From Tolypothrix sp. FACHB-123 (GTDB taxonomy: Bacteria > Cyanobacteriota > Cyanobacteriia > Cyanobacteriales > Nostocaceae): a stretch of DNA of 64,000 nt. A program made the translations under genes and the position numbers. Shown here piece after piece: positions 46,185 to 56,490 of this stretch (within the stretch, counting starts at the first letter, position 1; each line of letters opens with the position of its first letter). Location of the stretch: contig NZ_JACJRE010000024.1 of assembly GCF_014697075.1 (NCBI RefSeq), positions 1 through 64,000 on the forward strand, in the 5' to 3' direction. A model generated the notes under the pieces. The model ran no database searches. It had not been told where the DNA came from and saw nothing but the letters and a program-made list of their open reading frames with translations.

Positions 46185-49100
46185 TTAATTTTTGGTCAGT
46201 GCAATAACTGCTTGAACTAATTTTTCTGGATCTAGTGGCTTGGTGACATGTTTTTGATAGCCACTGTTTAAGGCGCGCTGGCGATCGTCAACTCTGGCAT
46301 AGGCAGTTAAGGCGATCGCGGGAATTTGTCCGCCCTTTTGGGGTGGTAGAGCACGAATTTGTTGAATTAGGGTATAACCATCTACATCGGGCATCCCAAT
46401 GTCACTAACTATGACATCTGGTTGGAAAAACTCTAGGGTTGCTAGCACTTCCGCAGCAGAGTTAACTGTGACAACTTCTGCACCTTGTTGGCTAAGTAAT
46501 ACTGTTAACAACTCACGGGCATCGCTGTCATCATCAACTGCGAGGACGCGAATTCCGGTTAAATCAAGTATTTCTGCCAAAAATTGCTCTGGTTGCGGAA
46601 TTTCTGGAAGTCCCTTAAGTAGGGGCAAGCAGACAGTAAAAGTTGCCCCTAAACCGATACCTGGACTGTCAGCTTTGATGATCCCGCCGTGAGCTTCAAC
46701 TAATTGCCGGACGATCGCCAAACCCAACCCTAATCCTCCATACTTGCGCGTGATCGAAGCATCTTCCTGGCGGAAAGATTCAAACAGGTGGGGCAGAAAG
46801 TCTGGACTAATGCCTTTGCCTGTATCTTTGATGATAATTTCTGCGCGATCGCCTACTTTTTGTAATTCAATGTCTACCCGCCCACCATTAGGGGTAAATT
46901 TGACGGCATTAGAAAGCAAATTCCAGACAATTTGCTGTAAGCGGGCAGCATCTGCTGATACTTGCCCAATATCGGGTAATTGGGTCTGAATTGAGATAGA
47001 TTTAGCTGTGGCTGCTGTTGTCACTGTATCAATTGCCGCAGCAATGATAAAAGATAAATTCACCGATGTTAGATTGAGGCTGAGTTTACCACGAAGAATT
47101 TTGGCAACATCAAGCAGATCGTCAATTAATTGCGTCTGTAATTTGACATTGCGTTCAATCGTAGCCAGGGCTTCAGCAGTTTTGCTTTGATCTAACTTGC
47201 GCGATTGCAGTAATTTTGTCCAGCCGAGAATGGGGTTGAGAGGCGATCGCAATTCATGGGAAAGTACGGCGAGAAATTCATCTTTGATGCGGTTGGCGCG
47301 TTCGGCGGCTTCTCTTGCGGCTTGTTCTTGCTGAAATAGTTGTTCGCGTTCGGCTTCGGCGCGTTTTTGTTCAGTAATATCTAATACCGTACCAATAAAG
47401 CGTAGGGGATGACCCGCAGGGTCAAAATAGGCTTGCCCTTTGGCTTTAACCCAGCGTTCAATGCCATCATGAATCCCGATTGTTCGGTATTCTACATCAT
47501 AGTTACCGCTACTGGCTGGGTTGAGGGCGTCTTGTACTACTCGTTCCAAGCGATCGCGATCTTCTGGATGCAGTCCGGCATAAAATACCTCCAAGCTAGT
47601 TTCTGCTTCTGGGGGTAAACCAAACATGGCTTTACAGCCTGCATCCCAGATGAGTTGATTGGTGCTGAGGTTTAAATCCCAAGTGCCTAATTGAGCAGAT
47701 TCAATGGCCATCCGCAAACGGTCTTCACTTTGACGCAGGGCGGCTTCTGAGCATTTGCGATCGGTAATGTCAGCCAAGACACCGGGAAAGGCAATGGCTT
47801 TGCCATTGGCATCATATTCTACTCGTCCTCGCGCGATTACCCAGCGTTCTTGGCCATCGGCATTGATAATGCGGTACTCAGCTACATAATCTTCTCTATA
47901 GACAATGGCGCGTTTAATGGCAGCGGTGACTAGGGGCAGATCTTCTGGATGAATGGCGTTGAGAAATTGCTCGACTGGTAAACCAGCTATGGCAGTTTCG
48001 GGATCGACACCGAATAGGTGGGCGGAACTGCGATCTGTGAAGACCAAATTTTCTGAAATTTGCCAACGCCAAGTGTAAATTAAACCTGCCGTCAAAGCGG
48101 CTTCTAGTTGAATATAAACTTCTTGCAGGGCAATTTCGGTTTGCCGCAAATCGGTAATGTCAGTATTAGTGCCAAACCACTGCAAAACTTGCCCCTGTTC
48201 GTTATACACAGGAATAGCACGGGAGAGAAACCAGCGATATTGTCCATCTTTACCCCGTAGGGGAAAAGTATCTTCCCAGATTTCCCCTGTTTCCATCGCC
48301 TGACGAAATTTTTGCACTACCCGCTCAACATGTTCGGGGTGATGGACTTTTTGCCAACCCCAACCGGTCATTTCTGCCAGGGTTGTACCAGTGTAGTCAT
48401 ACCAGCGTTGGTTATACCAGAAAATCGCTCCGTTCGCGTCTGCCATCCAGGCAAACTGAGAAATGTTATCTGCCAAGGTACGGAAGCGGGCTTCGCTGGC
48501 TGCGAGTTCCTGTTTTGCTTGGGTGAGATGGGTAACATCCATCACTGCTACCCCTACCCCAATTACTTCGCCATTGGATAAACACACAGGATAGTGATTG
48601 GCGATTGTATGCCGAAACACACCCGGCCTGACTTCACCACTAAACTCCAGATTGAGAACTGGCTGTTGAGTTTCCATGACCTCAAGGAGCAAGGGCGCAA
48701 ACTGGGGTGCCATCTGTGGTACAACATCCCATAAAGTTTTTCCTAAATGCTCGCTTAAGGGTAAGCCATTAATTTTAGCGAGGGCTTCGTTAGCATAAAG
48801 AAAGCGTAGTTGGCGATCAAACAAAACTAAAACAGTGGGGGAAGCAGCGATAAATGCTTGGAGAATGGCTTGGCTGCGTTCGTGGTTAGCAATCTCCTCG
48901 ATTAATTTTTGTTCTAATTGCTTCTGGTGGTCAATATCTGTAATTGTGCCAATCCAACCGGTGATTTTACCTTGGCTATCCCTGGTAGGCACTCCCCGAC
49001 TAATGAACCAATGATACACACCATCAACACGACGGATGCGGTATTCCATTTCAAAGGTTTGGCCGTTGGCTACTGACTGACGCCATTTTTCTAAAGTGTG

Positions 49101-50906
49101 ATCGCGTTCTTTGGGGTGAACTGTATTGACGCCCTCTACTCCCATTGACTCGGCTGGAGTCAAGCCTGTGTAATCATACCAACGTTGATTCCAGTAGTTC
49201 ACTGCCCCTGTAACATCGGCTGTCCACACCATTTGCGGCATTGCTTCCGCCAACTCTTGATAACGTTGCTGGCTGGCTTTGAGCGCAGCTGCGGTTTGGT
49301 GACGTTCGGTAATATCGACAAAAGCACCAATACAACCCCGGATTTGCTGCTGTTCATCTCGTAAAGGAGTGGCATAAGCTAACATCTGACAGACTGTACC
49401 ATCAGCCAGCAGAATTTCAAATTCGGCATCGCGCACATCTACACCTAATCTGGCAGCCATTTGCATCGGTAAATCGGCGGCTGCTACTTCCTGTCCATTG
49501 CGGAATGTGCGGTAGGGTGGTTGCTCCTGGGGTGGCGCACTTTTCGAGACGTTCCTTCCACCACTCACACCAAGCAATTGACGCAGATAGGCATTACTTT
49601 GCATTTGCAAACAGTCAGGATCTGTGGCGATCGCAATTCCCACAGGTATGATCTCGAACAGGGTTTGCAGTTCTGATACCCGATTGGCCAAGTCGTGATT
49701 TAATTGTTGAATTACTGCCTCAGCTTGTTTTTGCTCGGTTAAGTCTATGGCAAAGGCAATATGGTCATTCTCACCATCTAACCATTGAGTTGCACTGATC
49801 CAAATGGGCACCCTGGTTCCGTCTCGACGCAGCAGTTCTTTCTCATGGGGTGGGAGAAAGCCTTGGTGGCGTAGTTGCGCCATTACTGGCTCAGTTTGTC
49901 CAGAAAGTTCTGGCGGGATAAACTCATGCCAATTCATTCCCTGTTGGGCAAACTCTTGCCTGGTGTAGCCGTGTAGTTCTAGCATGGCATCGTTAATTAC
50001 TTTGACTTCCCCTGTAGCTGAGCCAATAGCAATGCCAATGGGAGCTGTCTCGATCAGCCTTTGTATTTTTTTTTGCTGTTGTTGTAGATTTTTCAGTGAA
50101 AAGCGCAATTCTAACTCTAAACGTTTGCGATCGCTAATATCGCGCCAGGAAGCCACAAAACCATCATTCAATTTGGATGCGCGAATATCATAAGCCCGCA
50201 CTAGCCGTCTATCGCCATAAATATCTTCGTGGATGAGTGAGTCTTTAATTAACGGTTCTCCGGTTGCTACTAGCTGACAATATTCTTCAAACAATCCCGA
50301 TGTGCGATGACCTGGGAATAGTTCACATAAACCCCGGCCAATCTGCATTTCTTTCGCCATCTGGTTGTTTTCACAAGCCGCCGCATTGAGGTAATCAATC
50401 CGAAAATCTACTATTTCGCCAGCATCATCGCGGATAGCGGAGAAAATCCCAAAGCAGTCGAGCATATTCTCTACAGAAGTTTGAAATTGCTCTTGGCTGC
50501 GTTGAAATTCTCGTTTTAATTCAGCATTGACGATCGCACTGCGCATGGCTTGGCGCAAATCATCAGGCGTCATTTTCTCTCTCACTAAATAATCCGCCGC
50601 CCCGGTTTTAAAGGCGCGCACCACCATCTCTGCATCACCATCATCAATTACCACAATCGGCGGACAGCGATCGCCCATTTGTGCTTGCAGTTGAGCGATC
50701 GCATTTATACTATCAGCATGGGGCGAGGTCAGTGCTAAGAGAATGCCGTCAATTAATTGCGATCCCCACTGTACCCCAATTTGCTGACTATAATTCTGTG
50801 TGATAATTTTGTATGCCAAACTCCCATCTTGCTGTAATTGATGCTCGTAATCGCGATCGCTTTCATCCGCATCAATAATTACAATCACAGTCCGGTGAGT
50901 TAACAT
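46185..50906 (-). CDS. hybrid histidine kinase with multiple PAS domains and C-terminal receiver
   Basis: 1573 residues, no membrane helix. The N-terminal about 130 residues have a receiver fold (IVIIDADESD, VVRAFKTGAADYLV), but DGILLALTSPHADS has no phospho-acceptor Asp, so it is a pseudo-receiver. About seven PAS/PAC units follow (from about 145 to 1150), recognisable by repeated motifs such as WYDYTG, GKDGQYRWFLSR and GTNTDITDL. Then HisKA with an intact H-box SHELRSPLNPILG, HATPase (NLLSNAVKFTPNGG, KDTGKGIS, GGLGLGLAIV) and a competent C-terminal receiver (VSDIGMPDVDGY). It is a cytoplasmic multi-signal sensor. The single-domain receiver at 236 is very similar to its C-terminal domain. 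ATG at 50906 fits. Confidence 0.95.
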   Translation of the reverse strand: MLTHRTVIVIIDADESDRDYEHQLQQDGSLAYKIITQNYSQQIGVQWGSQLIDGILLALTSPHADSINAIAQLQAQMGDRCPPIVVIDDGDAEMVVRAFKTGAADYLVREKMTPDDLRQAMRSAIVNAELKREFQRSQEQFQTSVENMLDCFGIFSAIRDDAGEIVDFRIDYLNAAACENNQMAKEMQIGRGLCELFPGHRTSGLFEEYCQLVATGEPLIKDSLIHEDIYGDRRLVRAYDIRASKLNDGFVASWRDISDRKRLELELRFSLKNLQQQQKKIQRLIETAPIGIAIGSATGEVKVINDAMLELHGYTRQEFAQQGMNWHEFIPPELSGQTEPVMAQLRHQGFLPPHEKELLRRDGTRVPIWISATQWLDGENDHIAFAIDLTEQKQAEAVIQQLNHDLANRVSELQTLFEIIPVGIAIATDPDCLQMQSNAYLRQLLGVSGGRNVSKSAPPQEQPPYRTFRNGQEVAAADLPMQMAARLGVDVRDAEFEILLADGTVCQMLAYATPLRDEQQQIRGCIGAFVDITERHQTAAALKASQQRYQELAEAMPQMVWTADVTGAVNYWNQRWYDYTGLTPAESMGVEGVNTVHPKERDHTLEKWRQSVANGQTFEMEYRIRRVDGVYHWFISRGVPTRDSQGKITGWIGTITDIDHQKQLEQKLIEEIANHERSQAILQAFIAASPTVLVLFDRQLRFLYANEALAKINGLPLSEHLGKTLWDVVPQMAPQFAPLLLEVMETQQPVLNLEFSGEVRPGVFRHTIANHYPVCLSNGEVIGVGVAVMDVTHLTQAKQELAASEARFRTLADNISQFAWMADANGAIFWYNQRWYDYTGTTLAEMTGWGWQKVHHPEHVERVVQKFRQAMETGEIWEDTFPLRGKDGQYRWFLSRAIPVYNEQGQVLQWFGTNTDITDLRQTEIALQEVYIQLEAALTAGLIYTWRWQISENLVFTDRSSAHLFGVDPETAIAGLPVEQFLNAIHPEDLPLVTAAIKRAIVYREDYVAEYRIINADGQERWVIARGRVEYDANGKAIAFPGVLADITDRKCSEAALRQSEDRLRMAIESAQLGTWDLNLSTNQLIWDAGCKAMFGLPPEAETSLEVFYAGLHPEDRDRLERVVQDALNPASSGNYDVEYRTIGIHDGIERWVKAKGQAYFDPAGHPLRFIGTVLDITEQKRAEAEREQLFQQEQAAREAAERANRIKDEFLAVLSHELRSPLNPILGWTKLLQSRKLDQSKTAEALATIERNVKLQTQLIDDLLDVAKILRGKLSLNLTSVNLSFIIAAAIDTVTTAATAKSISIQTQLPDIGQVSADAARLQQIVWNLLSNAVKFTPNGGRVDIELQKVGDRAEIIIKDTGKGISPDFLPHLFESFRQEDASITRKYGGLGLGLAIVRQLVEAHGGIIKADSPGIGLGATFTVCLPLLKGLPEIPQPEQFLAEILDLTGIRVLAVDDDSDARELLTVLLSQQGAEVVTVNSAAEVLATLEFFQPDVIVSDIGMPDVDGYTLIQQIRALPPQKGGQIPAIALTAYARVDDRQRALNSGYQKHVTKPLDPEKLVQAVIALTKN

Positions 50907-50997
50907 ACTTACCTAATTCCTCTAGTCTTAAAAAATTTCCAGCTATCGGGTTACAGGTTTTGTGGCAGATTAACTTAATTAAGCCAGTGCGTGTCTA

Positions 50998-51117
50998 AAT
51001 TGCATAACTACTAATATGGGCTGTTAACTTTTGAGTGTTCACTGTCAACGGTCAACGGTCAACGGTCAACGGTCAACAGCCCTGACGATGGATTGTGCAA
51101 CTTAAAAGCAGAATAAC
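50998..51117 (+). repeat. dispersed repeat with STRR core, copy 1
   Basis: AATTGCATAACTACTAATA...(GGTCAAC repeated four to five times)...GATTGTGCAACTTAAAAGC and AGAATAAC. Both flanks recur inverted at 56184-56273. The core heptamer differs in copy number between the two, so the flanks define the element and the STRR lies inside. Confidence 0.85.
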
Positions 51118-51136
51118 TTAATTATCCTTGATCCCA

Positions 51137-51230
51137 TTAACTTGGTTGGCGATCGCGCAAATACTTTTCTACAATAGCTTGACTACCAGGACTGCTGGCG
51201 GTTGCTTTAACCCAAGAGCTAGTTTTTTAG
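51137..51230 (-). pseudogene. possible C-terminal gene remnant
   Basis: On the minus strand, a 30-codon piece reads SSWVKATASSPGSQAIVEK then YLRDRQPS and a stop. Composition and the HIP1-containing codons look protein-like, but no start or N-terminal part is seen upstream, where stops appear. I do not recognise the family. It may be a degraded gene; the remaining gap to 51811 is AT-rich with nothing supportable. Confidence 0.35.
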
Positions 51231-51811
51231 TTTTGAAGTCTCATTGAAAATACATTGCTTGTTAACTACCTTCAGCTTTGGATTTTATAGGCAATGCTAT
51301 ATACAATCAAATCTCTCTAAAGACATAAGGGATTGGGTATTTTATTGGCAAAATTTTTACATACATTAAAAATGTCTCGTTTCATCCATAACGTAAAAAA
51401 CTGCCAAATTTATCTGAATGCAACTAACTTTTGCAATATATAAATTAATATATAAATTGTTTAATACAGTCCTAGCAGCGCCCTAATAACGATTATCTGC
51501 TATTTGATTGACGAAAACTTATAGGAGTAAGTAATCTAGTTAAGATAAAAATAATTAACCCTAGCTGCAAAACGATAAAAGCCGATATTTATTCACCGCA
51601 AATTACTATGGTCGCATACTTAACTTCTTTAAAAAATTAAGTAATTTTTATCTCTAAATACTTGATAAGTGTTATCTATCCTATTAGATATATGTGTAAA
51701 AATATTCCATTTGATATATCTAAATAAGTAAATAGGAAAGCGGTACAGATCCCGCCCTGCTTTCCTCAGCGTCCAAGTTTGTCTGGACGGGTTAGACAGC
51801 GGGTTTTGCTG

Positions 51812-53497
51812 ATGAAAAAATTGCTGAAATACCTCAGTTTAGGTATATTATCTACGATTTTGACGGCGACCCCTGGATTGGGCGCTGAGCGGATTAGTTT
51901 TTTTTACCCTCCCTTTGGAGAATTTTATTTATCGGCCGAATCCCTGGAAAAGTTTGCCAAAGAAGGCAAAATCAATAATGAATTAGCATTTTATGCCAGC
52001 CGTGCGACTCCTCAACAACTAGCGCAATTGCGACAACTATTGCAACAAAAATTTGATATTAGTCCAGTTTTAGTGTCCCAGTTTACCTACTCACCTTTAG
52101 GTGAAGCGGTGGTGCGACGTTTAGGAGAACTAGTACTGACAGAATCTCGCCAAAATGGTTTTTATGCCATCCGCGCCGCTTTAATTCTCTCAGCTGCTTC
52201 TCCCGAAGGGTTAACTGTTGTCAATTTATTGCGTAAGTATCCTAGCGAAAGTTTGCGGTTGAATTTTGCTGAGGGGCTACAGATAGTTAATAGCTTGGTA
52301 GAGTTGGGTAGAGCTAAGGATCAAATTGTGGCATTGATCCAACAACAGACGATCGCTCAAACTAATAATGCCACAGTTAACTTTGCCCAACAGCCAGATT
52401 TGCGATCGCCCGGAAACTTCCCCTTCCAAATCACCAGCCTTAAACTTAACGACAATTCCCGCGATCGCAGTTTACCCGTAGATATTTATTTACCGCAAGC
52501 ATCAGCAGCCACCACAGGAAATATTAAACCGCCTTTTCCTTTAGTTGTGATTTCGCATGGCGTTGCTTCCGACCGTTATGCTTTTATTTACTTAGCTGAA
52601 CATTTAGCATCTCATGGATTTGCCGTTGCTGTCTTAGAACACCCTGGTAGTAACGCCGAACGCTTTCAGTTATATTTTGCTGGCTTAGCAGGGCCGCCAG
52701 AAGCCCAAGAATTTCTCAACCGACCTCTAGATGTTAAATTCGTACTCGATCGACTCCAGCAATTAGATAAAACCGATCCCAACCTCCGAGGTAAACTAAA
52801 TTTCCAACAAGTCGGCGCGATTGGTCATTCCTTCGGTGGTTATACCGTCATGGCTTTAGCTGGAGGGAAAATTAACTTTGATAAACTGCGCCGCGATTGC
52901 AATCCCAATCGCACCTTGAATGTTTCCGTATTTTTGCAATGTCGCGCCTATGAGTTACCTGTAGCCAATTATCCCTTACAAGACGAGCGCATTAAAGCTG
53001 TGATGGCGATTAATCCCATTGATAGTTCAGTTTTAGGTGAAGCAGGCGTTAGTCAAATTAAAGTGCCAACAATGTTAGTAGCTGGTAGCGAAGATATCTT
53101 TGCCCCACCCATAGCTGAACAAATTTACCCCTTTACTTGGTTACCCAATCCCAATAAATACTTAGTTGTTATTCAAAATGCTACACATTTTAGCGCGATC
53201 GCAGAACCCACAGCTAACAATAATGTCTTACCAGTACCAGAGGCGTTACTGGGGCCCAACCGTGCGCCTGCTTATTCCTATATCAAAGCTTTAAGCCTAG
53301 CTTTCTTACAAACCCATCTTTTAAATCGTAGTGAATCCCGCAGCTACTTACAACCAGCTTACGCTCAATATATTAGTCAAAGTCCACTTAATCTCAGTCT
53401 GATACAGTCCTTAACACCAGAACAGCTAAAACAAGCGCTCAATGGCTTAAATCCCCAACCAACCACACCAGCACCGAAGTCTACACCGTCCCCCTAA
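51812..53497 (+). CDS. exported alpha/beta hydrolase with DUF1400 domain
   Basis: 561 residues. A signal peptide (MKKLLKYLSLGILSTIL, cleavage near PGLGA) precedes a DUF1400 domain (ERISFFYPPFGEFYLSAESLEKFA) that is characteristic of cyanobacteria. The alpha/beta hydrolase core has PLVVISHGVASD, nucleophile elbow GHSFGG, VPTMLVAGSEDIF with the acidic residue, and NATHFS with the catalytic His. It resembles dienelactone/PAF-acetylhydrolase-like enzymes; the substrate is unknown. It ends in a Thr/Pro/Ser tail. ATG at 51812 gives the signal peptide directly. A 63-base tandem array starts about 35 bases after the stop. Confidence 0.9.
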   Translation: MKKLLKYLSLGILSTILTATPGLGAERISFFYPPFGEFYLSAESLEKFAKEGKINNELAFYASRATPQQLAQLRQLLQQKFDISPVLVSQFTYSPLGEAVVRRLGELVLTESRQNGFYAIRAALILSAASPEGLTVVNLLRKYPSESLRLNFAEGLQIVNSLVELGRAKDQIVALIQQQTIAQTNNATVNFAQQPDLRSPGNFPFQITSLKLNDNSRDRSLPVDIYLPQASAATTGNIKPPFPLVVISHGVASDRYAFIYLAEHLASHGFAVAVLEHPGSNAERFQLYFAGLAGPPEAQEFLNRPLDVKFVLDRLQQLDKTDPNLRGKLNFQQVGAIGHSFGGYTVMALAGGKINFDKLRRDCNPNRTLNVSVFLQCRAYELPVANYPLQDERIKAVMAINPIDSSVLGEAGVSQIKVPTMLVAGSEDIFAPPIAEQIYPFTWLPNPNKYLVVIQNATHFSAIAEPTANNNVLPVPEALLGPNRAPAYSYIKALSLAFLQTHLLNRSESRSYLQPAYAQYISQSPLNLSLIQSLTPEQLKQALNGLNPQPTTPAPKSTPSP

Positions 53498-53532
53498 ACG
53501 CGATCCAAGACCCGTGACAATGGGATTGATAA

Positions 53533-53900
53533 GTTTAGTTTAGAGCTTATTTAGTTTGATATAAGCATTAGTTGAAATGATCGAAGCATTCATAAGTTTA
53601 GTTTAAAGCTAATTTAGTTTGACATAAGCATTAGTTGAAATGATCGAAGCATTCATAAGTTTAGTTTAAAGCTAATTTAGTTTGCCATAAGCATTAGTTG
53701 AAATGATCGAAGCATTCATAAGTTTAGTTTAAAGCTAATTTAGTTTGCCATAAGCATTAGTTGAAATGATCGAAGCATTTGTAAGTTTGGTTGAAAGCTA
53801 CTTTAGTTTGACACAAGCATTAGTTGAAACGATCAAAGCATTTGTAAGTTTGGTTGCAAGCTAATTGAGTTTGACACAAGCATTTGTACAAGCGATCGCA
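53533..53900. repeat. tandem array, 63-base unit made of three 21-mers
   Basis: About six units. Each contains ATAAGTTTAGTTTAAAGCTAA, TTTAGTTTGACATAAGCATTA and GTTGAAATGATCGAAGCATTC, each 21 bases. Later units drift (TTTGGTTGAAAGC, GACACAAGC). Unlike the arrays at 10899 and 41407 it has stop codons in all frames, so it cannot be protein coding. It begins about 35 bases after the stop of the hydrolase gene. Confidence 0.95.
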
Positions 53901-54082
53901 GCGCAAACCTGTTGACTGTCGATTAAAGCGTTAGGGGAAGCAGTCTCGATGAAAAAATTTCATTACCATATACAAAACAAAGACAAGGAAGATTAGGAAT
54001 CCTTCCTTCTACCTCCTGCCTTATTTTCAAGTCAGCCCCTCATGAGAAAAACCCACAACCAAACATGAAAATCTCGCTTTCC

Positions 54083-54146
54083 CATGCCCAATGCCCAATG
54101 CCCAATGCCCAATGCCCAATGCCCAATGCCCAATGCCCAATGCCCA
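54083..54146. repeat. heptanucleotide STRR (CCCAATG), nine units
   Basis: A near-perfect run of GCCCAAT units ending just before the stop codon of the 54150 gene. Confidence 0.9.
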
Positions 54147-54149
54147 TTT

Positions 54150-54722
54150 TCAAGCTAGCAGGTAAAACTTGATGTATGCACTCCAATAAAATAGATTGAC
54201 GGCTATTAATAGTCCTTTATGCAAGTATGAGCGCATAGTAAGAAATAGATAAATGCTGGCGATTAACACTAAAGAAATCTCTACGAAAGCGACGATCCCC
54301 GCGTAATGTCGGCGATCCCAGTAGGAAATCGGGCTAATAAAACGGTAATCGCTAAAGGGAAAAAAGTGCCGATGGGCATCGTTGTTATGCACAGGTAAAT
54401 CTAAAAGTGAGTGCAGTACCATACTGATAAACCCAACTTCTATCACTTGCCAATTCACAAAATGGGCAATGATTACCCCAATTATGGCTAAAGGTATGGA
54501 GTGGAAAGTACTGATAATATTTTGCCAAAAGGGCTGATAGTAAACTTCTGACCAAATTTGATGTGATGGTAAACGATAGACAAACTTCATCAAGAAAAAG
54601 AACACAAATATGGGCACATCAGGCAAAATTGCACCAATAAAAATTGCGTGACTTGCTTGATTTCGCATATTCTGGCTGAAAAATACCAGGTTGAGAATTG
54701 CATGGCTAGGAGTATTCATCAC
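54150..54722 (-). CDS. membrane-bound metal-dependent hydrolase-like protein (YdjM/PF04307 type)
   Basis: About 190 residues with five hydrophobic segments. TPSHAILN near the start, GAILPDVPIF, and LHSLLDLPVHNNDAHRHFFPFSDYRF-type motifs (HSLLDLPVHNND, HRHFFPFSD) give the His/Asp pattern of the LexA-regulated YdjM-like membrane hydrolases. The metal and substrate are unknown. It starts at ATG 54719 or 54722 (MM). Its stop codon abuts a CCCAATG heptamer run. Confidence 0.75.
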   Translation of the reverse strand: MMNTPSHAILNLVFFSQNMRNQASHAIFIGAILPDVPIFVFFFLMKFVYRLPSHQIWSEVYYQPFWQNIISTFHSIPLAIIGVIIAHFVNWQVIEVGFISMVLHSLLDLPVHNNDAHRHFFPFSDYRFISPISYWDRRHYAGIVAFVEISLVLIASIYLFLTMRSYLHKGLLIAVNLFYWSAYIKFYLLA

Positions 54723-55274
54723 CTAAATTTAGTAGATTTGCTGACGACGATCGCTAGTGAAATGTTTCCCAAATTCTCTGTACGGTTAATATCTAAGTAA
54801 TCAAGCAAATTGTTACAAATGTAGCTAAATCGCTGAATTCAGGGAATTAAGCCAGCAGTTTTTACCGATTGTCAAGAAATTTTTATATTAGTGAGGCAGT
54901 ATTAATAAAAACTTATCCCAAAAATTTTGCCTATATATATACTATTTGTAAACAAGTATTAAGAAATGCTTATTAATAAATGTTGCCATAACTTGATGAA
55001 ATTGTTAACGTGTGTATGACAGCGTTGTGGTTAATGCTTGGATTAAGGAGATAAAAAAACCTATGAGCTATATCCATGCAGCCAATTGTACAAAGTCGTA
55101 ATTGTCAAACACCAAGGGAGACATTTCTGCAGTTGGGAGGCTGACTATAAGGGATTTGTAGATTAACTCAGAAATCTCTCCTGGTAAAAGTTTTGATGTC
55201 AAAAATCATAAATAAATCGTCTTACCCTCCGGATGCGAGAACGCGGTAAGACTCAAGATTTTGGAGGTAAACTC
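54723..55274. other. intergenic, no feature seen
   Basis: AT-rich divergent spacer between the membrane hydrolase and the SDR gene. It must contain both promoters, but I cannot assign one with confidence. Confidence 0.5.
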
Positions 55275-56159
55275 ATGAAGATTCAAGGTAAGGTAGCCCT
55301 GATTACCGGGGCTTCCCGTGGAATTGGGCGGGCGATCGCGCTCGAATTAGCCCAACAAGGTATCAAGCGCGTGATACTATTGGCACGCGATCGCCAAAAA
55401 TTAGCCGCAGTCGCCGAAGAAATCGAAGCTATCGGCACAGCAGCCACCATCGTACCCATAGATTTAACCCAAGCTATTGAGGTAAATATTGCTGTAGCTC
55501 AACTATGGCGCAATCATGGCCCCATTCATCTACTAGTTAATTGTGCCGGAGTCGCTTACCAAACTCCCTTTCTCCAATCGAAACTTCCCCAAATTCAAGA
55601 AGAAATCTCCCTAAATCTATTAGGGATGTATAACCTCACAAGTCTGGTAGCAAGACGCATGGCGAACCATAGACAAGGGACAATCGTCAACGTCTCCAGC
55701 TTGATGGGAAAAATTGCTGCACCCACAATGGCGACTTATTCAGCCACCAAGTTCGCCATTTTAGGATTTACTCAAGCCTTACGCCAGGAACTAGCACCTT
55801 ACAATATTCAAGTGCAAGCATTGCTACCTTCCCTCACAGACACAGACATGGTCAAAGGCTTCCAATTATTTCGCTGGGTAATTCCCATGACACCCCAAGA
55901 AGTCGCCCAAACCTTTGTCGCAGGCTTACAGAGAGACTCACCAGAAATTTTAGTAGGATGGCAAAGTCATCTCGCTATATGGTGTCAACGCCTGACACCT
56001 TGGTTACTAGAACCAATTTTACAAATAGCTAGTCCCCCAGCCTTCAAACCCAGACAGCCGCAAAATATCTTCAGTGCGATCGCGCAAAAACTCAGCCTGA
56101 TCACCAGAGAATTACTCATATCCCGAAATATGGTATCTTTCGTATCCGCCCGCAAGTAA
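55275..56159 (+). CDS. short-chain dehydrogenase/reductase (SDR)
   Basis: 294 residues. Classical SDR with the cofactor motif TGASRGIGRA, VNCAGVAYQ (NAG region), catalytic Ser in IVNVSSLMGKIA and the YSATK active site (Tyr and Lys). The length beyond the core (about 50 residues, ending near the QNIFSAIAQK region) suggests a membrane-associated C-terminal helix. Substrate unknown. ATG at 55275 is preceded by GGAGG with seven-base spacing, which decides the start; the frame is open further upstream. Confidence 0.92.
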   Translation: MKIQGKVALITGASRGIGRAIALELAQQGIKRVILLARDRQKLAAVAEEIEAIGTAATIVPIDLTQAIEVNIAVAQLWRNHGPIHLLVNCAGVAYQTPFLQSKLPQIQEEISLNLLGMYNLTSLVARRMANHRQGTIVNVSSLMGKIAAPTMATYSATKFAILGFTQALRQELAPYNIQVQALLPSLTDTDMVKGFQLFRWVIPMTPQEVAQTFVAGLQRDSPEILVGWQSHLAIWCQRLTPWLLEPILQIASPPAFKPRQPQNIFSAIAQKLSLITRELLISRNMVSFVSARK

Positions 56160-56183
56160 CATAAGTAGGGGCACAACAAAGCT

Positions 56184-56273
56184 ATTCTGCTTTTAAGTTG
56201 CACAATCTATCGTGAAGGCTGTTGACCGTTGAGCGTTGACAGTCAACAACCCTTATTAGTAGTTATGCAATTC
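56184..56273 (-). repeat. dispersed repeat with STRR core, copy 2 (inverted)
   Basis: Reverse complement of 50998-51117: both flanks (ATTCTGCTTTTAAGTTGCAC and TTAGTAGTTATGCAATTC) match, with a shorter heptamer core. It lies between the SDR gene and the GH57 gene. Confidence 0.85.
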
Positions 56274-56317
56274 AGATCCACGTTAGCCTATGTTGTGCCC
56301 ACAATATCTCTCTTCTC

Positions 56318-56490
56318 TCTGTGTACTCTGCGCCTCTGCGGTTCAATCAATTATTTTTTAACCGCAGAGAACACAGCGAAAAGTCTGAGCGGAGGTTTCC
56401 TCCGCTCAGAACTTTTCAAGACAGAGAACGCAGAGGAAAACAGATTTGATGATCTCCTCTTGGCGCTCTTGGCGTCTTGGCGGTTAAATC
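56318..56490. repeat. second dispersed repeat with hairpins, fused in frame to the GH57 gene
   Basis: Contains CTCTGCGGTT/AACCGCAGAG around a 16-base loop, a perfect 12-bp hairpin TCTGAGCGGAGG/CCTCCGCTCAGA at 56384-56410, and CGCAGAGG and TTGGCGGTT motifs of the kind common in cyanobacterial intergenic repeats. It keeps the GH57 reading frame open, so the frame runs upstream of the real gene start. Confidence 0.7.
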
